Notes under the pieces: model-generated
The model's input: the letters and a program-made list of their open reading frames with translations, nothing else
Told to the model about the DNA's origin: nothing
Database searches by the model: none
Source: an uncultured Rhodospirillaceae bacterium
GTDB taxonomy: Bacteria > Pseudomonadota > Alphaproteobacteria > Azospirillales > Azospirillaceae
Length of the DNA stretch: 64,000 nt
Direction of reading: 5' to 3'
Assembly (NCBI GenBank): GCA_937927415.1
Contig: CALBDS010000053.1
Location: 186,001 to 250,000, forward strand
Translations under genes and position numbers: made by a program
Shown: positions 1 through 7,487 of the stretch, one piece after another
How the letters are laid out: each line of letters starts with the position of its first letter
How positions within the stretch are numbered: the first letter of the stretch is position 1

Positions 1-1668
1 TCGTCGGGGGGCTATTCCCGGCCGTCCTCCTCACGCACGCCCTCGGTGGGGGGCGGGTCCAGCAGCCGTTCGTCCCCGTCATGGTTCGGATCGTCGCCAA
101 GTCCCGCGTCGCCGACGCGCACGCCGTCGGTCGGCGGGTCGTTCTTCGGCGGGGCGGGCAGCAGCGCCGGCAAGGACAGCAGCGGGGGTTATACGCGCCC
201 GTCCACCTCCAGCCCGTCATCCTCCGCCACATCCCCGTCCGGCCGCGCGGCACCGCCGCCGCCGTCGGCCGGTGACAGCGCCATCAGCCGCCAGGGGGCG
301 GCGGATGCCCTCGACCGTTACCGCACCCCGCCGGCATCGCCATCGGCTCCGGCACCGCGGCCTTCCACGTCATCCCCGTCCACCGCGCCCTCGTCCACCA
401 CCTCGTCGTCGGGCGGATGGTTCGGCGGGTCGTCCTCGTCGGGCGGGTTCCGCTACCCCGCGGCCCCGCGCACGCCCAGCACCCAGACCCGGCCCTATCC
501 CGACGCTTACCGCGGGTACGGCTGGGCGCCGCCCGCCTATGCCCTGAACGGCACCCGGCGGTTCGGCATCTGGGACGGGCTGTTCCTGTGGTTCCTGCTC
601 GATACCCTGACCAAGCCCGGCCACGCCGCGTTCTTCCACGACAACGCCGACGATCCCGGCTATCGCGCGTGGCGGGCGGAGGCCGACCGGCTGGCGCAGA
701 CCGATCCGCAGGTGCGTGACCAGCTGGCCGCCCTCGACGCCCGTGTCGCCGAACAGGCGGGAACGCCGCGTCAGCCCGGCCGCCTGCCGCCCGACGTTCC
801 GGCGGAGGTGGCGAAGGCCGACAGCGCCGCAGCCCTGCCGTCCTCCGACGCGGGGGCGCACAAAAGCGTCGGCTGGGGCTGGGTGGCGGTGGTGATCCTG
901 GTGGTTCTGGGTGGGCTGGCCGTGGTGGTTCTGCTGCGCACCCGCAACCGGGCCAAAACCAAAGCCGCCCCCGGCCCATCCCCCGTATCCAACCAGCAGG
1001 AGTCCGCGCCCATGTTCGGCAGTCTGGGGAATTACGTCGGCGCCAAGCTGTCCGGCCAGCCCTATCGCCCGTCGCTGTTCCGGGTGGGGATGACCATCAC
1101 CATCGACCCCACCCCCTTCATCCTGGCCGAAGGGGTGACCAAGGTGCAGGCTCCGCCCGACGCCGGCGGCAACCGCCTGATCTCGGTGGAGGCGGTCAGC
1201 ACGCTGACCGTGGGGAACGCCACGCTGTACCGGCTGACCCTGCCGGGCGGGGCCTTCTTCCAGATCCATCTGGACGCCAACAGCGTCCCCGACGAATGCC
1301 GCTATTTCGTGCCCATCGACCGGGTGACCCCGGCGGACGCGGACGAGTGGGGCTTCTGGCTGGACGGGGCGGAAGGGATGATCGGCTGGCCTGAATTCCA
1401 GACCAAGGACGGCAAGCTGTACGCCCGCACCTGGATGCCGGGCAGCCAGCGGGTCAATCCCATCACCCTGTCCGAAAGCCGCCAGACCCTGCGCGGCACC
1501 ATCCAGGCCCAGCACAGCGCCATGCTGTACGGGGCATCCACCGGGGCCGCCGATCCGGCCCCGCCCTATGAATACATTCTGGTCAGCGCCATCGAGGAAG
1601 GCGGGCAGGCGTGGGTGGAAATCGCCGCCGGCATCGACGTCAACCCCGCGCAATTGTCGCTCGCCTGA
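1..1668 (+). CDS. DUF2491 (YjfK-like) protein with long Ser/Pro-rich N-terminus, 5' end outside window
   Basis: The frame is open to the left window edge, so the true start lies upstream; 555 residues are visible. Residues 1-180 are low-complexity Ser/Pro/Gly with recurring short motifs (RTPSVGG twice; WFG followed by Ser/Gly twice). A hydrophobic segment at about 290-313 is a probable membrane span. From about residue 338 (MFGSLGNYVGAKL) to the end the sequence resembles DUF2491, the family of E. coli YjfK, whose function is unknown. A DUF350 gene and a PspA-family gene follow on the same strand, the companions of yjfK in E. coli (YjfL and YjfJ), which supports the call. I infer a membrane-anchored envelope-stress component; the Ser/Pro-rich tail is not part of the E. 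coli protein. Confidence 0.75.
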   Translation, partial: SSGGYSRPSSSRTPSVGGGSSSRSSPSWFGSSPSPASPTRTPSVGGSFFGGAGSSAGKDSSGGYTRPSTSSPSSSATSPSGRAAPPPPSAGDSAISRQGAADALDRYRTPPASPSAPAPRPSTSSPSTAPSSTTSSSGGWFGGSSSSGGFRYPAAPRTPSTQTRPYPDAYRGYGWAPPAYALNGTRRFGIWDGLFLWFLLDTLTKPGHAAFFHDNADDPGYRAWRAEADRLAQTDPQVRDQLAALDARVAEQAGTPRQPGRLPPDVPAEVAKADSAAALPSSDAGAHKSVGWGWVAVVILVVLGGLAVVVLLRTRNRAKTKAAPGPSPVSNQQESAPMFGSLGNYVGAKLSGQPYRPSLFRVGMTITIDPTPFILAEGVTKVQAPPDAGGNRLISVEAVSTLTVGNATLYRLTLPGGAFFQIHLDANSVPDECRYFVPIDRVTPADADEWGFWLDGAEGMIGWPEFQTKDGKLYARTWMPGSQRVNPITLSESRQTLRGTIQAQHSAMLYGASTGAADPAPPYEYILVSAIEEGGQAWVEIAAGIDVNPAQLSLA

Positions 1669-1709
1669 TCCCTTTTCCCTGATCCCTTTTGCACGAACGG
1701 TCCGCCGCC

Positions 1710-2135
1710 ATGCCCACAACCCTTGAGTCCATTGCCCAGGCGCTCGGCTCCGGCCTGCCGGTGCTGCTGATCCAACTGCTGGTCACGCTGGCCCTGCTGG
1801 TGGTCGGGGTGGCGGTGTACAGCCGCATCACCCCCTTTGACGAGCGGCGTCTGGTCGCCGCCGGCAACACCGCCGCCGGCCTGACCTATGGCGCGTCCAT
1901 CACCGCGCTGGCGATTCCGCTGGCCGCCACGCTGGTCACCAACGGCGCGGTGATCGACATCGTGCTGTGGGGGGTGGTGGCGCTGGTGCTCCAACTCATC
2001 GCCTTTGCCGCCGCGACCCTGCTGATCCGCGACCTGCACCGCCAGATCGAGGCGGGCAACGTCGCCTCCGCCGCCGTGCTGGCGGGGATGCAGGTGGCGG
2101 TGGCGCTCATCAACGCCGCGGCCATCGCCGGCTGA
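1710..2135 (+). CDS. DUF350 membrane protein (YjfL-like)
   Basis: A small integral membrane protein of 141 residues with four hydrophobic segments (about 14-37, 53-75, 80-105 and 116-139), the usual size and layout of DUF350. The ATG at 1710 starts MPTTLESIAQ; an in-frame TTG at 1689 is less likely. It lies 41 bp after the DUF2491 gene and 100 bp before the PspA-family gene, so the three probably form an operon. DUF350 proteins are found beside PspA and ATP-grasp genes in many bacteria; the biochemical role is unknown. Confidence 0.8.
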   Translation: MPTTLESIAQALGSGLPVLLIQLLVTLALLVVGVAVYSRITPFDERRLVAAGNTAAGLTYGASITALAIPLAATLVTNGAVIDIVLWGVVALVLQLIAFAAATLLIRDLHRQIEAGNVASAAVLAGMQVAVALINAAAIAG

Positions 2136-2235
2136 CACTTTCGCAAAGCCCCCCCCTTCACAGGGCGCATCCCCCGTCCCATCTGTGCGGCGAGCCGATC
2201 CGGCGCCCGATCCTTGTCCATGAGGAAACCCGTCC

Positions 2236-3003
2236 ATGTTCACCTTCGTCCGTAATCTGCTGGGCGTTAAGACCGATCAGGCCATGCAGGGGGCCATGGA
2301 GGCCCTGGTCCGCTGGGATCCCCAGTCGGCCACCGAAGCGGAACTGCGCACCATGGAACAGCATCTGGACGAGTTGGGCCGCCAAGTGGCCGAAGCCCGC
2401 CAGGCCTATAACCGCGAGCAGAAGGAAGCCGAGGCGATCAAGGCGCTGCTGGCCCAGCGGATGGCCGCCGCCGAACAGCTCCAGGCCCAGTTCGACGCCG
2501 CCACCGATCCGGCGCGCAAGGCATCGCTGGAAAAGAGCCTGGAAACCATCATCGGCCTGCTGGAAGAAATGACCCCCGACGTGGAGCGGGAGGTGAAGGA
2601 CGCCGAGGATGCCCAGTCCTTCCTGGACATGCTGGAGAAGAACTACGCGGAGGCCGGGGCCAAGCTGAAGCGCGCCCGCTCCGACCTGGACCGCGCCCGC
2701 CGCGACATGTCCCGCGCCGACCAGCAGCGTGAGATGGCCGAGCGTCAGGCCGAAGCCGCCCGCCGCGTCGCCGGGCTGACCGGCGCCACCAGCAGCCTGA
2801 ACGTGGCGCTGAAGGCCATGCAGGACAGTGCGGCCAAGGATCTGGCCTCCGCCGAGGCCGCCAACGCCAAGGCCAAGCTGCTGTCTCCCTCCAGCCCGGA
2901 AAACGAAGACCCCAACATCACCGCCGCCCTGGCCGCGGCGTCGGGCAAGCCGACCGCCTCGTCCCTGTCCGACCGTCTGGCGGCGCTGAAGGCCAAGAAG
3001 TAA
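2236..3003 (+). CDS. PspA/IM30 family protein (YjfJ-like)
   Basis: The 255-residue product is almost entirely charged heptad-rich helix (residues about 25-200), the hallmark of PspA/IM30/Vipp1 proteins, which are ESCRT-III-like membrane-remodelling coiled coils. It starts MFTFVRNLLG, an amphipathic N-terminal helix expected to touch membrane. A GAGGAAAC ribosome site lies just upstream of ATG 2236. As third gene after DUF2491 and DUF350 it matches the E. coli yjfJ context rather than the pspABC operon: no PspF, PspB or PspC is near. The C-terminal 50 residues are a flexible Ala/Ser/Pro tail. A strong terminator follows. Confidence 0.85.
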   Translation: MFTFVRNLLGVKTDQAMQGAMEALVRWDPQSATEAELRTMEQHLDELGRQVAEARQAYNREQKEAEAIKALLAQRMAAAEQLQAQFDAATDPARKASLEKSLETIIGLLEEMTPDVEREVKDAEDAQSFLDMLEKNYAEAGAKLKRARSDLDRARRDMSRADQQREMAERQAEAARRVAGLTGATSSLNVALKAMQDSAAKDLASAEAANAKAKLLSPSSPENEDPNITAALAAASGKPTASSLSDRLAALKAKK

Positions 3004-3029
3004 CCGTCTGCCCCGTTCATGGGTGAACA

Positions 3030-3060
3030 GCCGCCCGGTGGAAACGCCGGGCGGCTTTTT
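3030..3060 (+). terminator. Rho-independent terminator after the PspA-family gene
   Basis: A perfect 9-bp stem (gccgcccgg at 3030-3038 with ccgggcggc at 3047-3055) is followed by a run of T. Confidence 0.85.
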
Positions 3061-3139
3061 GTTGGGTGGGCGGAAGCGTGTGGCCGTGCGTGTGGTATGA
3101 TCCCCTGAAATCTCGCGTGATTGGGGTGGAGGGACGCTC

Positions 3140-3526
3140 ATGGCCGTCGGTGGCACCGTTATCGGAAAGAAGAAGCCGCGGGACAGCGAAACCCTGCTGA
3201 CCCCGGAAATGATGGACGAGGGGACGCGCCGCCGGGTGGTCCAGTTTCTCCAGACCCTGGAAGCCGCGATTCTCGAAGCCAATTGCGAGGTGATCGGGAA
3301 GCAGTTGCCGCACCTGGACGAAAAGGCTTTCCTCAAGGTGGCGGTGCGGGTGGCTGAGTTGCGTGCCGATTACGTGGCGCTGGGTCTGCGCATTGCCGAA
3401 CAGCGCCACCCCGACGCCGCGGCCATCCGGCAACTGTCCGAGGCGCGGGTGGCGTACGAGGAAATGGCCGCCGTGTTCGACGCCGCCGAACGGGTGGTCC
3501 GGCGCGGCTACGTCAAGCAGGGGTGA
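3140..3526 (+). CDS. Hypothetical helical protein, 128 aa
   Basis: A GGAGGG ribosome site sits 7 nt before ATG 3140, and codon use is typical of the window, so this is probably a real gene. The product is soluble and mostly helical with Arg/Glu-rich stretches (residues 25-120) and a basic N-terminus containing GKKKPRD. I recognise no family. It is on the same strand as the DUF2491/DUF350/PspA genes but is separated from them by a terminator, so it probably has its own promoter. Confidence 0.65.
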   Translation: MAVGGTVIGKKKPRDSETLLTPEMMDEGTRRRVVQFLQTLEAAILEANCEVIGKQLPHLDEKAFLKVAVRVAELRADYVALGLRIAEQRHPDAAAIRQLSEARVAYEEMAAVFDAAERVVRRGYVKQG

Positions 3527-3544
3527 GCGGTTCCGAGGGCAACG

Positions 3545-3816
3545 AACCGGTGCATTTCCCCTCTCCCTGCCGGGGCTACGCTATGCACAGATCTCTAACT
3601 CATTGATGTAAAACATCGTCATTCCCGCGAAGGCGGGAATCCAGGCGAGAGCCGCGATCAGCGGCGATATGAATCTCCTGAGGTTTTGGCCCTGGAAACA
3701 CCTTCTGGATCCCAGCCTTCGCTGGGATGACGATGAAAAGTTATTTTTTATCAATGTGTTGTGCAATGTATGCATGGCGTAGCCCCGGTGGGGAGAGGGA
3801 AAATGCACCGGTTCTT
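3545..3816. repeat. Long imperfect inverted-repeat element (MITE-like), about 272 bp
   Basis: The outer arms (3545-3590 and 3771-3816) are reverse complements at roughly 40 of 44 positions. The inner arms (about 3609-3650 and 3700-3745) carry the widespread intergenic motif cgtcattcccgcgaaggcgg and its complement. The centre, 3650-3700, is unpaired. No transposase frame is inside. It fills most of the 450-bp gap between the 128-aa gene and the YeiH gene. The flanking AGGGCAACGAA at 3536 recurs at the left end of the element at 57.06 kb. Confidence 0.75.
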
Positions 3817-3931
3817 TACCCGGAAGCGTTTCCTCGTCCGTGGGTGACCGATCGGGTTTGCTGGCCCCCATTCATCACCAAAATCGATTGGAACGACAAA
3901 AACAATCCGTTGGAATGATGAAGCGTAATTT

Positions 3932-3973
3932 CACACTCTTTTCCCGACAAAAGAAACCTGTGGAAAGAGTGTG
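3932..3973 (+). promoter_or_regulatory. Perfect 10-bp inverted repeat abutting the YeiH start codon
   Basis: The sequence cacactcttt (3932-3941) is the exact reverse complement of aaagagtgtg (3964-3973), with 22 bp between. The right arm covers the purine-rich ribosome-site region and ends two bases before ATG 3976. It could be a protein operator (the LysR gene lies downstream of the exporter) or an mRNA hairpin masking the start. Confidence 0.6.
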
Positions 3974-3975
3974 CA

Positions 3976-4980
3976 ATGAACGCGGTGTTGACGACGGGGC
4001 GGCGCATGGCGCCGGGGCTGGCGCTGGTCGGGGGATTGGCGGCGGCGGCGTTTGCCGTCCGCCATGCGCTGGGCGTGGTGGCGCTCAGCCCGATGATTCT
4101 CGCCATTGTCATGGGGGTGGGCGTGCGGGCCGTGGCGGGAATGCCGGCGGCGGCGCGTCCCGGTGTGGGCATGGCGGCGCGGCGCCTGCTGCGGCTGGCG
4201 GTGGTGCTGCTGGGCGCCCAGATCACCGTGGCCCAGGTGGGGGCCATCGGTGGCGCCGGGGTGGGGGTGTTGGCGGCGGCCCTGGCCGGCACCTTCGCCT
4301 TTACCCTGTGGCTGGGGCGGGCCTTGCGGGTCGGGCCGGAGGTGGGGGTGCTGATCGCCGCCGGAACGTCGATCTGCGGGGCGTCGGCGGTGGCGGCGGT
4401 GCGGTCGGTGACGCGGGCCGACGACGCCGACATGGCCTATGCGGTGGCGTGCGTCACCCTGTTCGGCACCCTGTCCATGGTGCTGGAGCCGCTGGCGGCG
4501 GCACTCTTGGGGTTGGACGCGCCCCGCTATGGGCTGTGGGTCGGGGCGTCGGTGCACGAGGTGGCGCAGGTGGTGGCCGCCGCCTATCAGCGGGGCACGG
4601 AAGCGGGGGAGATCGGCACCGTCGCCAAGCTGGCGCGGGTGGTGATGCTGGCGCCGGTGGTGATGGCGCTGGGCGTGTGGCTGGCCCGCCGCGGGACGGA
4701 TGACGCGGCGGAAGAAGCGGTGCGCCCGCCGTTCCCGTGGTTCGTCGCCGGTTTCGCGGGTTTGGTGCTGGTCAACAGCCTGTTTCCCCTGCCGGCGGCG
4801 GTGACGGCGGCGGCGGGGCTGGCCTCGGCGGGGCTGCTGACGGTGGCGCTGGGGGCGCTGGGGCTGGAAACCGACCTGCGGGCGCTGCGGGCCAAGGGGC
4901 TGCGCCCCCTGGCGCTGGCGGCGGCGGCGTGGCTGTTCATCGCCGGGTTCAGCCTCGTGCTGGTGCGCACGGTGGTGTAG
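3976..4980 (+). CDS. YeiH-family putative sulfate exporter (UPF0324)
   Basis: A polytopic membrane protein of 334 residues with about nine to ten hydrophobic helices and the family's conserved patches: GTSICGASAV near residue 132 and VGASVHEVAQV near 190. The YeiH/COG2855 family is annotated as putative sulfate/sulfite-related exporters; the substrate has not been firmly shown for most members. A LysR gene follows 10 bp later, recalling the E. coli yeiE-yeiH pairing, although there the genes are divergent. A perfect inverted repeat lies immediately upstream of the start. Confidence 0.85.
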   Translation: MNAVLTTGRRMAPGLALVGGLAAAAFAVRHALGVVALSPMILAIVMGVGVRAVAGMPAAARPGVGMAARRLLRLAVVLLGAQITVAQVGAIGGAGVGVLAAALAGTFAFTLWLGRALRVGPEVGVLIAAGTSICGASAVAAVRSVTRADDADMAYAVACVTLFGTLSMVLEPLAAALLGLDAPRYGLWVGASVHEVAQVVAAAYQRGTEAGEIGTVAKLARVVMLAPVVMALGVWLARRGTDDAAEEAVRPPFPWFVAGFAGLVLVNSLFPLPAAVTAAAGLASAGLLTVALGALGLETDLRALRAKGLRPLALAAAAWLFIAGFSLVLVRTVV

Positions 4981-4990
4981 AACCGGGGCC

Positions 4991-5911
4991 ATGACCCTGG
5001 AACAGCTTCGCATCTTCGTGGCCGTCGCCGAGCGTGAGCATATGACGCGGGCGGCGGACGCGCTGAACATCACCCAGTCGGCGGCCAGTGCCGCCATTCG
5101 CGCCCTGGAGAACCGGCACGAGGTGGCGCTGTTCCACCGGGTCGGGCGGCGGATCGAGCTTACCCCGTCCGGCCGGGTGTTCCTGGACGAGGCCCGCGCG
5201 GTGCTGGCCCGCGCGGCGGCGGCCGAACGGGTGCTGGCGGAGATGGGCGGGCTTGGCCGCGGCACCCTGACGGTGCAGGCCAGCCAGACCATCGCCAGCT
5301 ATTGGCTGCCGGCCCGTCTGGTGCGGTTCCGCGCGGCGTTTCCCGGCATCGACGTGGAACTGGCGGTGGGCAACACCGCCCAGGTGGCCCGCGGGGTGGC
5401 CGATGGGGCGGCGGAGCTGGGCTTTGTCGAAGGGGCGGTGGATGATCCGCTGCTGGCCCAGGAAACCGTAGGGTGGGACCGCATGGCGCTGGTGGCCGCC
5501 CCCGGCCATCCGTGGACGCTGACGGCGGATCTGCCGCCCGCCGGTCTGGCGGATGGTCCGTGGATCCTGCGGGAACCGGGGTCGGGCACCCGCTCGGTGT
5601 TCGAGGCGGCGCTGGCCGGGTTCGGCGTGGACCGCCGCCGCCTGCGGGTGGCGTTCGAACTGCCGTCCAACGAGGCGGTGCGGGCGGCGGTGGTGGCCGG
5701 CGGCGGGGTGACGGTGTTGTCGGAACTGGTGGCCGAACGGGATCTGCGGGCGGGAACCCTGGTGCGGGTGCCGGTGCCCTTTCCCGACCGGCCCTTTTAC
5801 GCGCTGAGCCACCGCGAGCGCACCCGCAGCCGGGCGGCGGCGGCGTTCCTGGCCGCCCTGGTGACGGGGAGTCAGGGTGAGGGGCCGGCGGGCGGGGCCA
5901 GACCGTTCTGA
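4991..5911 (+). CDS. LysR-family transcriptional regulator (YeiE-like)
   Basis: The 306-residue product has the LysR winged-helix domain at residues 1-60 (MTLEQLRIFVAVAE, then ALNITQSAASAAIRALE) and a periplasmic-binding-protein-like effector domain from about 90 to 290. It begins 10 bp after the YeiH-type exporter stop and is likely co-transcribed, so it probably controls that operon in response to a sulfur or anionic ligand, by analogy with YeiE. It overlaps the 3' end of the convergent response-regulator gene by 40 bp. Confidence 0.9.
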   Translation: MTLEQLRIFVAVAEREHMTRAADALNITQSAASAAIRALENRHEVALFHRVGRRIELTPSGRVFLDEARAVLARAAAAERVLAEMGGLGRGTLTVQASQTIASYWLPARLVRFRAAFPGIDVELAVGNTAQVARGVADGAAELGFVEGAVDDPLLAQETVGWDRMALVAAPGHPWTLTADLPPAGLADGPWILREPGSGTRSVFEAALAGFGVDRRRLRVAFELPSNEAVRAAVVAGGGVTVLSELVAERDLRAGTLVRVPVPFPDRPFYALSHRERTRSRAAAAFLAALVTGSQGEGPAGGARPF

Positions 5912-6591
5912 ATCGCCCACACCGCCGCTTGCGTGCGGTTCTGGGCCTGGATCTTCCTCATCATGTTCTTGAAATGCATTTTCACCGTGGATTCGGTGAT
6001 GGAAAGCTGGCGGGCGATGGCCTTGTTGGACTGTCCGGCCAGCAGGCATTGCAGGATCTGCACCTCCCGCGGGGACAGCGGACCAACCCCATCCCCGGAT
6101 GGTGCCCCTGTCGGAGCCGGTGCCGATGCCGGAGCGGGCGGCGACGCCGGGGCGGTCGCCAGCATCTCCGCCGCCCGCAGGGGATAGACCACCTCTCCCA
6201 ACGCCACCAGATGCAGGGCGCGCACCAGCGTTTCCCGCGACATGCTCTTGTCGAGACAGGCATCGGCTCCGCCCTGCAGGGCCAGCCGCAGCGGCTCGGT
6301 GCCGCCGCCGGTCGCCAGAACCACCAGACGGGCCGGGCTGTGCCGGCGCACCTGCGACAACCCGCGCCCCTCGTCCAGCAGGGGCGAGGCGATGATGATG
6401 ATGTCGGGCGGCGTCACCGGGGGGTGGGTGAGCGCCGCGACCGCGTGCGCCACGGTCGGAACGGCGGCGGTGATGTGGAACGGGCTGCCGTCCAACAGGG
6501 CGCTTAAACCCGCCGAGAACAATTGATCGTGGTCGATCAGCATGATGTTCCATCGGTTCATGGCCGGATTGCCCTTTTCTGGGAGAGTCAT
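5872..6591 (-). CDS. LuxR/NarL-type response regulator with degenerate receiver
   Basis: The product has 239 residues from ATG 6591 (an AGGG lies upstream); an alternative start is ATG 6561 (MNRWNIMLIDHD). An N-terminal receiver fold is followed by an Ala/Pro linker (about 150-170) and a C-terminal LuxR helix-turn-helix (LSPREVQILQCLLAGQSNKA, then ESTVKMHFKNMMRKI). In the receiver the acidic pair (DHD) and the conserved Lys (CLDKS) are kept, but the position expected for the phosphoacceptor Asp after strand 3 (PDIIIIASP) is Ala/Ser. Phosphorylation-independent control is therefore likely. It is divergent from another LuxR-type regulator with which it shares a 147-bp AT-rich promoter region. 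Confidence 0.85.
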   Translation of the reverse strand: MTLPEKGNPAMNRWNIMLIDHDQLFSAGLSALLDGSPFHITAAVPTVAHAVAALTHPPVTPPDIIIIASPLLDEGRGLSQVRRHSPARLVVLATGGGTEPLRLALQGGADACLDKSMSRETLVRALHLVALGEVVYPLRAAEMLATAPASPPAPASAPAPTGAPSGDGVGPLSPREVQILQCLLAGQSNKAIARQLSITESTVKMHFKNMMRKIQAQNRTQAAVWAIQNGLAPPAGPSP

Positions 6592-6738
6592 GCTTTTTCC
6601 CTAAAATGCTTTCTTTGCGTTTTTCTGCCGGATCTTCTATACGGTAAGGGCGTAATCCCATAGAAAACTTTGGTGGTATCGCTGTACTTTTGATTTTTTA
6701 CTTTCTCTTCTGGAAAATCATAAAAGGATTATTTTCCA
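6592..6738. promoter_or_regulatory. Shared AT-rich divergent promoter region of two LuxR regulators
   Basis: This 147-bp gap is conspicuously T/A-rich compared with its surroundings and must hold both promoters. AAAGGA at about 6723 serves the plus-strand gene and AGGG at about 6600 serves the minus-strand gene. I could not assign clear -35/-10 boxes. Confidence 0.5.
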
Positions 6739-7437
6739 ATGCAGCCCTTGTTGCGTGCGGAGAATCGAACATCCCGGCGGGGCGGCTTCCCGGCGGCCTT
6801 TGCCGGCACGATCCTGGTGGTGGACGGCCACCCGCTGCTGCGCCATGGCTTCACGCGGGCGCTGCGGGGGCGGCAGCCCGATGCGGCGGTGATGGAGGCC
6901 GGATCGGTGGACGAGGCGCTGGCTCGGATCGCCGCCACCCCCGATCTGGCCGTGGTGCTGGCCGATCTGGACCTTGTGTCGGGGGCGGCGGACGGGCTGG
7001 GGCGGCTGCTGGCCGCACTGGGTCCGGTGCCGCTGCTGGTGCTGGCCGGGTCCGCCGATTCCACCGCCATCCGCACGGCCGTGCGCGCCGGCGCGCGGGG
7101 CTGTGTGCTGAAAAGCGGAACCCCGGCGGTGCTGGAACACGCAATCCGGCTGGCGTTGAGCGACGATACCTTCCTGCCGCTGCCGCGGGCGGTGCTGGCG
7201 GGCGGCATGGCCGCCGGACCGGCCGGAGCACCCGGCATGGATGACCTGACCGGACGCCAGCGGGAGGTGTTCGATCTGTTGCTGGCTGGTCAGTCGAACA
7301 AGGAGATCGCCCGGACCCTCGGCGTGTTGGAGGGCACGGTGAAGGTTCACGTCCGCGCCGTCATGCAAAAGCTGGGCGTGCGCAACCGGACGCAGGCGGC
7401 GGTGCTGGCGGCGTCGGCCTTATCCCGTGGAGAATGA
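6739..7437 (+). CDS. LuxR/NarL-type response regulator with atypical receiver
   Basis: The 232-residue product has an N-terminal extension of about 23 residues, a receiver domain (TILVVDGHPLLRHGF to about 150) and a C-terminal LuxR helix-turn-helix (LTGRQREVFDLLLAGQSNKE, then EGTVKVHVRAVMQKL). The second acidic residue of the Mg pocket is Gly (VDGHP), and the strand-3 region (PDLAVVLADLDLV) is two residues longer than usual before the candidate Asp, so phosphorylation may be weak or altered. The conserved Lys is present (CVLKSG). The HTH is closely similar to that of the divergent neighbour (both AGQSNK and RNRTQAAV), suggesting a diverged duplicate pair. No histidine kinase is adjacent. Confidence 0.85.
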   Translation: MQPLLRAENRTSRRGGFPAAFAGTILVVDGHPLLRHGFTRALRGRQPDAAVMEAGSVDEALARIAATPDLAVVLADLDLVSGAADGLGRLLAALGPVPLLVLAGSADSTAIRTAVRAGARGCVLKSGTPAVLEHAIRLALSDDTFLPLPRAVLAGGMAAGPAGAPGMDDLTGRQREVFDLLLAGQSNKEIARTLGVLEGTVKVHVRAVMQKLGVRNRTQAAVLAASALSRGE

Positions 7438-7487
7438 CCGGGGATAAGGGCCGCGACCGCCGATTGAGGGCAGGCATAAGGGGGGCG

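Noticed and set aside
3894..3916. GGAAC ... CGTT as an EcfG promoter before the YeiH gene
   Set aside because: Spacing is only 13 nt, outside the 16-17 nt expected for EcfG promoters.
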